The position numbers and the translations under genes are program-made. The notes beneath the pieces were generated by a model that was not told the DNA's origin, made no database searches, and saw only the letters and a program-made list of their open reading frames with translations. A stretch of DNA of 11,445 nucleotides from an uncultured Clostridia bacterium (GTDB lineage: Bacteria > Bacillota > Clostridia > Christensenellales > Borkfalkiaceae), in NCBI GenBank assembly GCA_944338265.1, contig CALVLO010000038.1, positions 1-11,445 of the forward strand. Direction: 5' to 3'. Positions within the stretch are counted from its first letter, which is position 1. The number at the start of each line of letters is the position of its first letter. Positions 1 to 6,494 of the stretch are shown in pieces.

Positions 1-1
1 T

Positions 2-1186
2 GAACTTCTTGCGCCTGCGGGCAATCTTGCAAAGCTCAAATGTGCGCTGCGCTTCGGCGCGGATGCGGTATATGTGGGCGGAAAGAACTTTTCGCTCCGC
101 GCATTTGCCGATAATTTTACGGACGAGGAGCTCGCCGAGGGGATCGTATACGCGCACGAACGGGGCAAAAAAGTGTATGCCGCCGCCAATATTTTTGCAC
201 GCAACGCCGATTTTTCTGCAATGGCGCAGCATTTCCGCACACTCGAACGGCTGGGGGCGGACGCGGTGCTCGTCTCCGATCTCGGCGCGCTCATGCTCTG
301 CCGCGAGACCGCGCCCTCGCTCGCGGTGCATATCTCCACACAGGCGAACGTCACGAACGCCCGCTCCGCCGCCGCGTATGCCAAGTTGGGCGCGAGCCGC
401 GTCGTGCTTGCGCGCGAACTCTCGCTTGCGGAGATTGCCGAGATCCACGCCCAAGCGCCCGCAGTGGAACTTGAAGCGTTTGTACACGGCGCAATGTGCA
501 TTTCTTACAGCGGCAGGTGTTATCTCTCCGACTATCTCGACGGCCGTCCCGCCAACCGCGGCGCGTGCGTGCAGGCGTGCCGCCGCGCATACCGCATTCA
601 GAGCGAGGGGCAAAGCGGCTGGTGCGATCTCGAATGGGACGGGCGCGGCACATATGTGATGAACAGCAAGGATCTGAACATGAGCGCGCACTTGCAGGAG
701 CTTGCGGCGGCGGGCGTCGTCTCGTTCAAGATCGAGGGCAGAATGAAGAGCGAGTACTATCTCGCCACTGTCGTCAACGCCTATCGCCATATTCTGGACG
801 GCGGATATTCGCAATCGCTTGCCGCCGAGCTCGAATGCGCCTCGCATCGCGCCTATACTACCGCCTACGCCTTCGGGGAGAACCGCGACACTGTTCTTTC
901 CGACGGCTCGCAGGAGGGCGGAACGTGCACGTTCATCGCTGTCGTCAGGGGATATCGGGAGGGGCGCGTCTTTGCGGAGATGCGCAACCGCTTCCGCGAG
1001 GGCGACGTGTTGGAGATTTTATCTCCCTCCGAGGCGTTCGCAAAGTCCGTCCGCGTTACCGATATGCGGGACGAAGCGGGGCAGCCGTGCGCGGATGCCT
1101 CTTTCGTGCAGGGGATCTATTCTTTTCCCTGCCCGTACCCGCTTGCGGAAGGGGATATTTTGCGCAGGAGACGGTGCCTTGCATGA
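2..1186 (+). CDS. trhP: U32 peptidase-family protein, TrhP-like (5' end cut by window)
   Basis: The reading frame is open from base 2, beginning ELLAPAGNLAKLKCALRFGA, which is the usual U32 N-terminus, so only the first few codons lie outside the window; 394 residues are visible. The U32 signature is at visible residues 158-175 (EAFVHGAMCISYSGRCYLS), with Cys166 and Cys173, and two more cysteines follow in NRGACVQACRR. In related proteins such cysteines hold an iron-sulfur cluster. A later block, YVMNSKDL followed by SFKIEGRMKS, closely resembles E. coli YegQ/TrhP and Bacillus YrrO. Those proteins take part in prephenate-dependent 5-hydroxylation of U34 in tRNA, despite the old collagenase label. 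Family membership is firm; the TrhP assignment over other U32 paralogues is an inference from the MNSKDL and KIEGR blocks. The next gene on the same strand has its own promoter, so the two are probably not cotranscribed from here. Confidence 0.88.
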   Translation, partial: ELLAPAGNLAKLKCALRFGADAVYVGGKNFSLRAFADNFTDEELAEGIVYAHERGKKVYAAANIFARNADFSAMAQHFRTLERLGADAVLVSDLGALMLCRETAPSLAVHISTQANVTNARSAAAYAKLGASRVVLARELSLAEIAEIHAQAPAVELEAFVHGAMCISYSGRCYLSDYLDGRPANRGACVQACRRAYRIQSEGQSGWCDLEWDGRGTYVMNSKDLNMSAHLQELAAAGVVSFKIEGRMKSEYYLATVVNAYRHILDGGYSQSLAAELECASHRAYTTAYAFGENRDTVLSDGSQEGGTCTFIAVVRGYREGRVFAEMRNRFREGDVLEILSPSEAFAKSVRVTDMRDEAGQPCADASFVQGIYSFPCPYPLAEGDILRRRRCLA

Positions 1187-1193
1187 GCATATG

Positions 1194-1216
1194 CGCATTT
1201 TTTAAGAAAAAATGCG
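1194..1216 (+). terminator. AT-rich hairpin after the U32 gene
   Basis: CGCATTTTTT and AAAAAATGCG form a perfect 10-bp stem with an AAG loop just after the U32 stop codon. There is no separate T-run after the stem, because the T's are inside its 5' arm, so termination is possible but not shown. Confidence 0.4.
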
Positions 1217-1247
1217 GGGGTATTTGTGAAAATCGCGTGTAAACGGA

Positions 1248-1276
1248 TTGCCAAAGTTTGCAAAATACAGTATAAT
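1248..1276 (+). promoter_or_regulatory. Sigma-A type promoter of the lipid kinase gene
   Basis: TTGCCA at 1248-1253 and a perfect TATAAT at 1271-1276 are separated by exactly 17 bases. The start point expected about 7 bases after the -10 box is 1283, the A of the kinase ATG, so the transcript would be leaderless. Confidence 0.75.
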
Positions 1277-1282
1277 AAAGCT

Positions 1283-2185
1283 ATGAATTGCCTGTTTCTG
1301 TACAACCCGACGAGCGGCAAGGGAAAGGTCGCCAAAAAGGTCGATTATATCCGTAAGCGGCTGCAAGTGATGTTCGAGCAAGTCGAGATCGTTGCCACGG
1401 AAAGTGCGGAAGATCTGGAAACGCGCGCACGCGACGGGGCGGAAAAGTACGACGTCATTCTCTTTTCGGGCGGGGACGGCACATTCAACAATATTTTGCA
1501 GGGGATCGGCTCGCGCGAGGTGCGCCTCGGCTATATCCCCGGCGGCACCACCAACGATGTGGCGCGCTCGCTTGGCATCCCGCGGAGCGTCCGCGGGGCG
1601 CTCAACGTCATCGAAGCGGGGCACAGCGCCAAGCTCGACTGCATGCGCGTCAACGACCGATATGCCATGTATGTGGCGGCGGCGGGCGCATTTACGCGCG
1701 CAACGTATGTCACGCCGCAGGCGTCCAAGAAAAAGCTCGGCATTCTCGCCTATGCCCGCGAAGGACTTCGGAGCGAGATGAATTTTAAGGTGTTCCCGCT
1801 CACCATCGAGTGCGACGGCAGGCGGGAGGAGATGTCTGCCGTGCTCGTCCTCGTGCTCAACGGGCGTTCGGTGGCGAGCTTTCCCATCAACAGAAGGGGG
1901 AGCATGTGCGATGGCACGCTCGAGCTCGCCGTCATCCGTCAGGCAGAGCGCCCGGGATTTTTCCGCCGTATCGGCGCGTACTTCTCCGTCGCTTCCCTCT
2001 TTCTCTTCGGCGTCAGGGTGAAGAAGCGCGATATTTTGTTTTTGCGCGGGGAGAAGATCACCATCGGCACGGGGGAGGACGTCGTATGGGATCTCGACGG
2101 CGAAGAGGGGATGAAGGGCAATATCACCGTGGAGGCGCTCCCGCAGCGCATGCGGCTGTTTGTCCCGAAAAAGAAAAAAATCTGA
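1283..2185 (+). CDS. Diacylglycerol kinase-family lipid kinase (DagK/YegS/LCB5 type)
   Basis: A 300-residue protein of the diacylglycerol kinase catalytic family, which phosphorylates diacylglycerol or related lipids with ATP at the membrane face. In Gram-positives such an enzyme (DgkB) recycles diacylglycerol from lipoteichoic acid synthesis. Visible motifs are NPTSGKG near the N-terminus (residues 8-14), the nucleotide-binding loop SGGDGT at 62-67 and GGTTNDVARSLG at 87-98, all typical of the family. The ATG at 1283 is preferred because family members begin a few residues before NPxSGKG. A GTG at 1226 would add 19 residues, but that stretch contains the promoter. There is no Shine-Dalgarno sequence before 1283, consistent with a leaderless message. 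The exact lipid substrate cannot be read from the sequence. Confidence 0.9.
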   Translation: MNCLFLYNPTSGKGKVAKKVDYIRKRLQVMFEQVEIVATESAEDLETRARDGAEKYDVILFSGGDGTFNNILQGIGSREVRLGYIPGGTTNDVARSLGIPRSVRGALNVIEAGHSAKLDCMRVNDRYAMYVAAAGAFTRATYVTPQASKKKLGILAYAREGLRSEMNFKVFPLTIECDGRREEMSAVLVLVLNGRSVASFPINRRGSMCDGTLELAVIRQAERPGFFRRIGAYFSVASLFLFGVRVKKRDILFLRGEKITIGTGEDVVWDLDGEEGMKGNITVEALPQRMRLFVPKKKKI

Positions 2186-2202
2186 AAACCGCCTAAAAAC
2201 GC

Positions 2203-2231
2203 TTGCTTTTTTATGGGATTTTCCATATAAT
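2203..2231 (+). promoter_or_regulatory. Promoter of the tRNA-Thr gene
   Basis: TTGCTT at 2203-2208 and TATAAT at 2226-2231 are 17 bases apart. The expected start near 2238 leaves a short leader before the tRNA at 2261. Confidence 0.7.
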
Positions 2232-2260
2232 AAGTGAGCGTATTTGTGTGAAGCGCATAT

Positions 2261-2336
2261 GCTTCCGTGGCTCAGTCGGTAGAGCGATTGATTCGTAATC
2301 AATAGGTCGCCGGTTCAAGTCCGGCCGGAAGCTCCA
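2261..2336 (+). tRNA. tRNA-Thr (anticodon CGU)
   Basis: A 76-base cloverleaf with a 7-bp acceptor stem GCTTCCG/CGGAAGC, a D arm containing GGCTCAGTCGGTAGAGC, an anticodon stem ATTGA/TCAAT closing the loop TTCGTAA (anticodon CGU, reading ACG), and a T arm GCCGG-TTCAAGT-CCGGC. The CCA end is encoded, with U as the discriminator base. It has its own promoter and is followed at once by a terminator hairpin. Its last 21 bases, from 2316, form the start of the tandem repeat that continues downstream. Confidence 0.96.
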
Positions 2337-2340
2337 TTCC

Positions 2341-2374
2341 AGCCCCCGAACAAGTCGTTCGGGGGCTGAGTTTT
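2341..2374 (+). terminator. Terminator of tRNA-Thr (repeat copy 1)
   Basis: An 11-bp stem AGCCCCCGAAC/GTTCGGGGGCT with a 5-base loop, then GAGTTTT. It lies 4 bases after the CCA end of the tRNA. Confidence 0.85.
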
Positions 2375-2491
2375 GGCTTCCGCCCGGACCGCCGAAATGT
2401 GTGACGCGATTGGCGCCATGCGCAGCAATCGCTATTCCGTCGCTGTGCCTTCGGCTTCGCTCCTTACAAGTCCGGCCGGAAGCTCCATTCC

Positions 2492-2524
2492 AGCCCCCGA
2501 ACAGTCGTTCGGGGGCTAAGTTTT
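2492..2524 (+). terminator. Duplicated terminator hairpin (repeat copy 2)
   Basis: The same 11-bp stem as at 2341 with a loop one base shorter, followed by AAGTTTT. It is carried by the tandem repeat and no gene precedes it. Confidence 0.7.
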
Positions 2525-2641
2525 GGCTTCCGCCCGGACCGCCGAAATGTGTGACGCGATTGGCGCCATGCGCAGCAATCGCTATTCCGTCGCTGTGCCT
2601 TCGGCTTCGCTCCTTACAAGTCCGGCCGGAAGCTCCATTCC

Positions 2642-2674
2642 AGCCCCCGAACAGTCGTTCGGGGGCTAAGTTTT
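2642..2674 (+). terminator. Duplicated terminator hairpin (repeat copy 3)
   Basis: Third copy of the tRNA terminator stem, with the same loop and tail as copy 2. Confidence 0.7.
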
Positions 2675-2757
2675 GGCTTCCGCCCGGACCGCCGAAATGT
2701 GTGACGCGATTGGCGCTGCGCGCAGCAATCGCTATTCCGTCGCTGCGCTTTAATATG

Positions 2758-2820
2758 CCCCCCTTAACACTTGTTTTAAGGGGGGAAGCCGCCGACGGAA
2801 AAACCGTCGGCGGCAGGGGG
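2758..2820. repeat. Dispersed composite palindrome, copy A
   Basis: Two hairpins in a row: CCCCCCTTAA/TTAAGGGGGG (2758-2785), then GCCGCCGACGG/CCGTCGGCGGC around AAAAA (2788-2814), then AGGGGGG. The first hairpin recurs at 9769, 10932 and 11037, and the second part in altered form at 9807 and 11141. It is an interspersed intergenic element, not a gene. Confidence 0.85.
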
Positions 2821-2934
2821 GATCTCCCTCCTCCGATTTTTCCCTCACCGTTTTACAGCGCGGGCGAAACCACCTTCCCCCACGGCAAAGGCAAACCCAT
2901 CCCAAAAAACAGCGTTCAAAGAATATATGCAAAA
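2821..2934. other. Gene-free stretch before the ABC operon
   Basis: No credible coding frame, RNA gene or strong hairpin is seen here. Together with the repeats upstream it makes a gap of about 700 bases between the tRNA and the ABC operon. Confidence 0.6.
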
Positions 2935-2968
2935 AATATGCGTTTTACGGCGCATTTTTTGTTTTTTT
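2935..2968 (+). terminator. Hairpin with long T-runs ahead of the ABC operon
   Basis: ATGCG/CGCAT with a TTTTACGG loop, flanked by an A-run before and two T-runs after (2955-2960 and 2962-2968). The short stem and strong T-tract look like a terminator insulating the operon promoter at 3003. No obvious gene ends just upstream. Confidence 0.5.
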
Positions 2969-3002
2969 ATGCAGGAATACACGCTGCTCGGGGGGGATGC
3001 GT

Positions 3003-3031
3003 TTGACAAAGCGCCGCGCATGTGCTAAAAT
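3003..3031 (+). promoter_or_regulatory. Promoter of the ABC importer operon
   Basis: A perfect TTGACA (3003-3008), a 17-base spacer ending in TGC (an extended -10), then TAAAAT (3026-3031). The leader before the ATG at 3066 is about 28 bases and holds only the ribosome binding site, so there is no room for a T-box or riboswitch downstream of this promoter. Confidence 0.85.
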
Positions 3032-3065
3032 AATTGAAATACCTTTACGGAGGACAGGCGGAAAA

Positions 3066-4058
3066 ATGAAACGCATCAAAAGTATTGCGCTTGCCGCGTG
3101 CATGCTCACGGCGGGCGCGATCTCGGCGGTAGGGCTTTCGGCTTGCTCGACGGCGGACTACACCGTCGGCATTTTGCAACTTGTGGAGCATTCCGCGCTC
3201 GACGCGGCGACGGAGGGCTTTCGCGACGCGCTCCAGGCGCGCATGGACGCGGCAGGCAAGACGGTGAAGTTCGACTATCAGAACGCGCAGAACGAGACGG
3301 CGGCTTGCTCGACGATCGCCAACAAATTTGCCCGCGGGTACGATCTCATCCTCGCCAATGCGACGCCCGCCCTGCAGGCGTGTGCAAATTCCACGACGAG
3401 CGTTCCCATCCTCGGCACATCGGTCACGCTGTACAGCTCCGCGCTCGGGCTCAAGGATTTCGATGATAACGATCCTGCCGCAACAACGGGCATCAACGTT
3501 TCGGGGACGAGCGATCTTGCGCCGCTCGCCGATCAGGCGCAGATGATCCTCGATCTGTTCCCCGAAGCGGAGAAGGTGGGGCTCTTGTACTGCACGGCGG
3601 AATCCAACTCCGATTATCAGGTCGCGCAGGTGGCGGAATATCTTGCGGAAAAGGGCGTGGCAAGCGAACGTTACAGCTTTACCGATTCCAACGATATTTC
3701 CGCTGTTGCGATGAGGGCGGCTTCCGAGAGCGACGTCATCTACATTCCCACCGATAACACGGCGGCATCCAATTCCGCTCTCATCGATGGCATTTGCCGC
3801 CCTGCGGGCGTTCCCGTCATCGCGGGCGAAGAGGGCATCTGCTCGGGCTGCGGCGTGGCGACGCTCTCCATCAGCTACTATAACCTCGGCGTCAAGACGG
3901 GGGGGATGGCTGCCGACATTTTGCTCGACGGGAAGAAGGTCTCCGAAATGCCTGTGCAAAAGATCACCAAAGAAGAGTGCAGCTATCTGTACAATGCAGA
4001 GATCTGCGAAGACCTCGGCATCACGCCGCCCCAAGGGTATAAGGCGATCGGGGAGTGA
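3066..4058 (+). CDS. ABC transporter substrate-binding lipoprotein (PF04392/TrpX-like)
   Basis: A 330-residue extracellular binding protein of the 'ABC transporter substrate binding protein' family that includes TrpX. Residues 1-27 are a lipoprotein signal: a KRIK basic start, a hydrophobic core and the lipobox LSAC with Cys27 as the anchor. The mature part opens with YTVGILQLVEHSALDAATEG, typical of the family. The two-lobed periplasmic-binding fold continues to the C-terminus. The ATG at 3066 is chosen because it starts the signal peptide and has GGAGG at 3049-3053; an ATG at 2997 would lie inside the promoter. It is the first gene of a tight operon with the permease and ATPase. The ligand is unknown; relatives bind aromatic amino acids, and nothing here proves that. 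Confidence 0.9.
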   Translation: MKRIKSIALAACMLTAGAISAVGLSACSTADYTVGILQLVEHSALDAATEGFRDALQARMDAAGKTVKFDYQNAQNETAACSTIANKFARGYDLILANATPALQACANSTTSVPILGTSVTLYSSALGLKDFDDNDPAATTGINVSGTSDLAPLADQAQMILDLFPEAEKVGLLYCTAESNSDYQVAQVAEYLAEKGVASERYSFTDSNDISAVAMRAASESDVIYIPTDNTAASNSALIDGICRPAGVPVIAGEEGICSGCGVATLSISYYNLGVKTGGMAADILLDGKKVSEMPVQKITKEECSYLYNAEICEDLGITPPQGYKAIGE

Positions 4059-4060
4059 TC

Positions 4061-5044
4061 ATGGGATTTCTCAGTGCGCTCCCGGGCGCCATTGCCCTCG
4101 GGCTCATTTGGGGGCTGATGGCGATCGGGGTCTATATCACCTATAAAGTTTTGGATTTTGCCGATCTCACCGTAGATGGCTCCATCTGCACGGGCGGCGC
4201 GGTCTGCGCGGTGCTCGTGACCGCGGGCGTCAACGTATGGGTCGCCATGCTCGCGGCGCTGCTTGCAGGGGCGGCTGCGGGGCTCCTGACGGGCGTATTT
4301 CACACGCTCATGGGCATTCCCGCCATCCTCTCCGGGATCTTGACGCAGCTCATTTTGTGGTCGGTCAACTTAAAGATCATGGGGCAGGCGAACCTCAGCG
4401 TGAGCGCGCGCACCTACGGCGTTGTCATCTCGCAGCTCGAGGCAGGCTGGGCGATCCTCATTTTGTTCGGCTTTGTCTCCGTGATCATCGGGCTGCTGTA
4501 TTGGTTTTTCGGGACGGAGCTCGGCTGTGGCATCCGCGCCACGGGCAACAACCCCAACATGAGCCGCGCACAGGGCATCAACGTGGGGCTCAACAAGATC
4601 ATCGGGCTCATGATCTCCAATGCCCTCGTGGCGCTTGCGGGCGCGCTTTTGGTGCAGTATCAGGGCTTTGCCGATATCAACATGGGGCGGGGCGCCATCG
4701 TCATCGGGCTCGCCGCCGTCATCATCGGCGAAGCGCTCGTCAACCTCATCTGCCGCAATTTCGCGGTGCGGCTTGCGGGCGTGGCGCTCGGCGGCATCAT
4801 CTACTATATCGTCTATCAGCTCGTCATCGAGCTCGGCATGGATACCGACCTTTTGAAGATGCTCTCGGCGCTCGTCGTGGCGATCTTCCTCGCCATTCCC
4901 TATTGGAAGAAGCGGTATTTTTCCGGCTTTCACAGAAAGAAGGCAGCCAAAGAGCCGCCCGCTCCGCCGCCCGAAGGCGGGGAGACCGCGGCGCAGGAGC
5001 CGCCCGCGGCGGCGCCGCTGCAAGGAGGGCAGAGCGATGTGTGA
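4061..5044 (+). CDS. ABC transporter permease (BPD_transp_2/TrpY-like)
   Basis: A 327-residue integral membrane protein with about eight to nine hydrophobic segments. The blocks FADLTVDGSICTGGAV, IPAILSGILTQLILWSVNLKIMG and GIRATGNNPNMSRAQGIN are characteristic of the branched-chain-type permease family that partners PF04392 binding proteins. It forms the membrane channel of the importer. The ATG at 4061 starts 2 bases after the previous stop and has GGGAG just before it; a GTG at 4055 is a less likely start. The last 35 or so residues, after the basic KKRYFSGFHRKK, form a Pro/Ala/Glu/Gly-rich cytoplasmic tail without an obvious fold. Its 3' end overlaps the ATPase start by 8 bases. Confidence 0.9.
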   Translation: MGFLSALPGAIALGLIWGLMAIGVYITYKVLDFADLTVDGSICTGGAVCAVLVTAGVNVWVAMLAALLAGAAAGLLTGVFHTLMGIPAILSGILTQLILWSVNLKIMGQANLSVSARTYGVVISQLEAGWAILILFGFVSVIIGLLYWFFGTELGCGIRATGNNPNMSRAQGINVGLNKIIGLMISNALVALAGALLVQYQGFADINMGRGAIVIGLAAVIIGEALVNLICRNFAVRLAGVALGGIIYYIVYQLVIELGMDTDLLKMLSALVVAIFLAIPYWKKRYFSGFHRKKAAKEPPAPPPEGGETAAQEPPAAAPLQGGQSDV

Positions 5045-5843
5045 AAAACGCCCCATGCTCGAACTCAAAGGGGTGGGCAAAACGTTCAACCGCGGCTCGG
5101 TCAACGAGAAGGTCGCCCTCAAAGACTTTGATCTCACCGTAGAAGAGGGGGAGTTCCTCACCGTCATCGGCGGCAACGGCGCCGGAAAATCGACGTTTAT
5201 GAACGTCGTCTGCGGCACCTATCCCGTCGACGAGGGGAAGATCTTCCTCGGCGGGCACGATGTGACCCGCCTCCCCGAATACAGGCGCGCCAAGTATCTG
5301 GGGCGCGTCTTCCAAGACCCCATGATGGGCACCTCGCCCGATATGGAGATCCAAGAAAATTTGGCGCTCGCCTACCGCCGCGGCAAGGTGCGCTCGCTCA
5401 TGCCGGGCATCCGCAAGGCGGAAAAGGAATTTTTCCGCACGCAGCTTGCCCGCCTCGGGCTCGGGCTCGAAGAGCGCATGACGGTAAAGGCGGGGCTTCT
5501 TTCGGGCGGGCAGCGGCAGTCGCTCACCCTCCTGATGGCAACGCTCAAAAAGCCCGATCTGCTCCTTCTCGATGAGCATACCGCGGCGCTCGATCCCAAG
5601 ACGGCGGCAAAGGTGCTCGCCTTCACAGAGGAGATCGCGGCGGAGAACAAGCTCACCACCGTGATGGTCACCCACAACATGGCGGATGCCATCCGCTGCG
5701 GGAACAGGCTCATCATGATGCAGGAGGGGCGCATTATCTACGATGTCTCGGGCGAGGAGAAAAAATCGCTCACCGTCGAAGATCTGTTGGAGCGCTTCCG
5801 CGCTTCGGCGGGCGAGCTGAGCGACAGAATGATCTTAAGCTGA
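5037..5843 (+). CDS. ABC transporter ATP-binding protein (TrpZ-like)
   Basis: A 268-residue nucleotide-binding subunit powering the importer encoded by the two preceding genes. All motifs are intact: Walker A GGNGAGKST (45-53), Q-loop Gln93 in VFQDP, signature LSGGQ (155-159), Walker B DLLLLDE (174-180) and the H-loop His213 in VTHN. The ATG at 5037 has AGGAGG at 5023-5028 with 8-base spacing and overlaps the permease stop, implying translational coupling. The stop codon abuts a strong terminator, so this is the last gene of the operon. Confidence 0.93.
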   Translation: MCEKRPMLELKGVGKTFNRGSVNEKVALKDFDLTVEEGEFLTVIGGNGAGKSTFMNVVCGTYPVDEGKIFLGGHDVTRLPEYRRAKYLGRVFQDPMMGTSPDMEIQENLALAYRRGKVRSLMPGIRKAEKEFFRTQLARLGLGLEERMTVKAGLLSGGQRQSLTLLMATLKKPDLLLLDEHTAALDPKTAAKVLAFTEEIAAENKLTTVMVTHNMADAIRCGNRLIMMQEGRIIYDVSGEEKKSLTVEDLLERFRASAGELSDRMILS

Positions 5844-5870
5844 AAAAAGGGCGGCGATGCCGCCTTTTTT
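5843..5870 (+). terminator. Rho-independent terminator of the ABC operon
   Basis: GGCGGC/GCCGCC with a GAT loop, extended by an A-run pairing with six T's. It starts at the last base of the ATPase stop codon. Confidence 0.92.
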
Positions 5871-5965
5871 CCGGTGTAAACGAAAACACGGCGAAAACGC
5901 GGGTTCCGATCGCGCAAAACGCTGCAGGGAAGGCGTGCCGCGCGGCGGGCAGAGAAAGAAGTGCG

Positions 5966-6009
5966 ATCCGGACGCCCTGCGCCGAGCGGCGCAGGGCGTC
6001 CGGATTTTT
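5966..6009. terminator. Very stable 18-bp perfect hairpin
   Basis: ATCCGGACGCCCTGCGCC pairs perfectly with its complement at 5988-6005 across a GAGC loop, followed by TTTT. It is the second hairpin between convergent transcription units and may back up the ABC operon terminator. Confidence 0.7.
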
Positions 6010-6033
6010 ATCATAGAAAAATATGCTCGCGAA

Positions 6034-6066
6034 TGCGCGCGCCTTTTGAAAAGGCGCGCGCATTTT
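6034..6066. terminator. Perfect palindrome after the minus-strand XRE gene
   Basis: TGCGCGCGCCTTTT and AAAAGGCGCGCGCA form a 14-bp palindrome around a single G, 32 bases past the XRE gene stop. On the plus strand it is followed by TTTT. It probably terminates the XRE transcript and may act both ways. Confidence 0.6.
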
Positions 6067-6093
6067 CAGCATGGCGGCGAAAGGGCGGTCGCT

Positions 6094-6396
6094 TCAACGC
6101 ATTCCCTTGAGCAAAACGAGCAGCGCCGATTTTTGCGCGTCGGAGAGGGCGGCAACGCGGGTTTGGATTTCCGCGTCGAGTCCGTTTTGCGTGTGTTCTT
6201 CGAGTTCCGCAAAAAATTCCGAAAGCGTGATCCCGAATGCGTCGCAAATGGCGCGCAGCGTCGAAATCTTCGGCTCGGTTTTGCGCGTATAGAGGTTATT
6301 CAGCGTTGACTGTGTGAGCATCGCCTCCATGGCGAGGCTGTTCACCGACCAACCGCGCTTTCTCCTCAGTTCGTCGATATGTTCCAAAATCGTCAT
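6094..6396 (-). CDS. XRE-family helix-turn-helix regulator (100 aa)
   Basis: A Cro/C1-type DNA-binding protein. Residues 1-62 carry the five-helix HTH domain (ILEHIDELRRKRGWSVNSLA, then the recognition region STLNNLYTRKTEPKISTLRAICDAFGITLSEFF). The rest is a short helical tail with no recognised effector domain. The ATG at 6396 has AAAGGA upstream with 10-base spacing. It is divergent from the membrane-protein operon at 6512; the shared 115-base region holds both promoters and TGAGTT half-sites lying in both of them. By analogy with such layouts it probably represses itself and the operon. Confidence 0.88.
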   Translation of the reverse strand: MTILEHIDELRRKRGWSVNSLAMEAMLTQSTLNNLYTRKTEPKISTLRAICDAFGITLSEFFAELEEHTQNGLDAEIQTRVAALSDAQKSALLVLLKGMR

Positions 6397-6425
6397 TCTA
6401 ACTTGATCCTTTGCATTTTTTCTCT

Positions 6426-6455
6426 ATTTTATAGCGAAAATGAGTTAAATGATAA
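6426..6455 (-). promoter_or_regulatory. Probable promoter of the minus-strand XRE gene
   Basis: On the minus strand TTATCA (6455-6450) is followed after 16 bases by TATAAA (6433-6428). The spacer contains AACTCA, the same half-site found in the divergent promoter. Confidence 0.55.
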
Positions 6456-6465
6456 CCCAAAACAG

Positions 6466-6494
6466 TTGACATATAAACTCAAATGAGTTATAAT
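6466..6494 (+). promoter_or_regulatory. Consensus promoter of the membrane-protein operon with embedded operator
   Basis: A perfect TTGACA (6466-6471), 17-base spacer and perfect TATAAT (6489-6494). An inverted repeat AACTCA-AA-TGAGTT (6476-6489) fills the end of the spacer and touches the -10 box, a position where a bound repressor would block RNA polymerase. Confidence 0.85.

Larger units (their letters stand above)
2316..2751 (+). repeat. Tandem 150-bp repeat seeded by the tRNA-Thr 3' end
   Basis: Three head-to-tail copies: 2316-2466 (151 bases), 2467-2616 (150) and 2617 to about 2751 (partial). Each starts with the last 21 bases of tRNA-Thr (CAAGTCCGGCCGGAAGCTCCA), runs through the tRNA terminator hairpin and then about 100 bases of further sequence. 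Copies 1 and 2 are nearly identical; copy 3 differs in the loop of an internal hairpin (GCGATTG/CAATCGC stem) and ends early. Because the unit is a multiple of three, it keeps a long open frame with a repeated peptide, which is not a credible gene. Only copy 1 has the rest of the tRNA before it. Confidence 0.95.

Noticed and set aside
1202..2302. A 366-codon minus-strand frame opposite the lipid kinase
   Set aside because: It is the antisense shadow of a gene with clear kinase motifs, and it runs into the tRNA gene.
2316..2751. Additional tRNA genes in the repeat copies
   Set aside because: Copies 2 and 3 keep only the T-arm 3' half and acceptor 3' strand. The D arm and anticodon arm are missing, so no functional tRNA is encoded.
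2401..3006. A 201-codon open frame with an internally repeated 50-residue peptide
   Set aside because: It is produced by the 150-bp tandem repeat, whose length is a multiple of three. It crosses terminator hairpins and a palindromic repeat, has no ribosome binding site and shows no protein family character.
2997..3065. Upstream ATG that would extend the binding protein by 23 residues
   Set aside because: The extension would contain the -35 and -10 boxes and put a basic stretch before the lipoprotein signal; the start at 3066 has a ribosome binding site and a proper signal peptide.
3032..3065. T-box or other riboswitch in the ABC operon leader
   Set aside because: The leader is about 28 bases and contains only the ribosome binding site.
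3045..4034. A 329-codon minus-strand frame opposite the binding protein
   Set aside because: Composition is His/Arg-rich without motifs; the plus strand encodes a recognisable lipoprotein with signal peptide.
5857..6309. A 150-codon plus-strand frame between the ABC operon and the XRE gene
   Set aside because: It passes through two perfect hairpins and is antisense to the XRE regulator; composition is Arg-rich and unlike a real protein.
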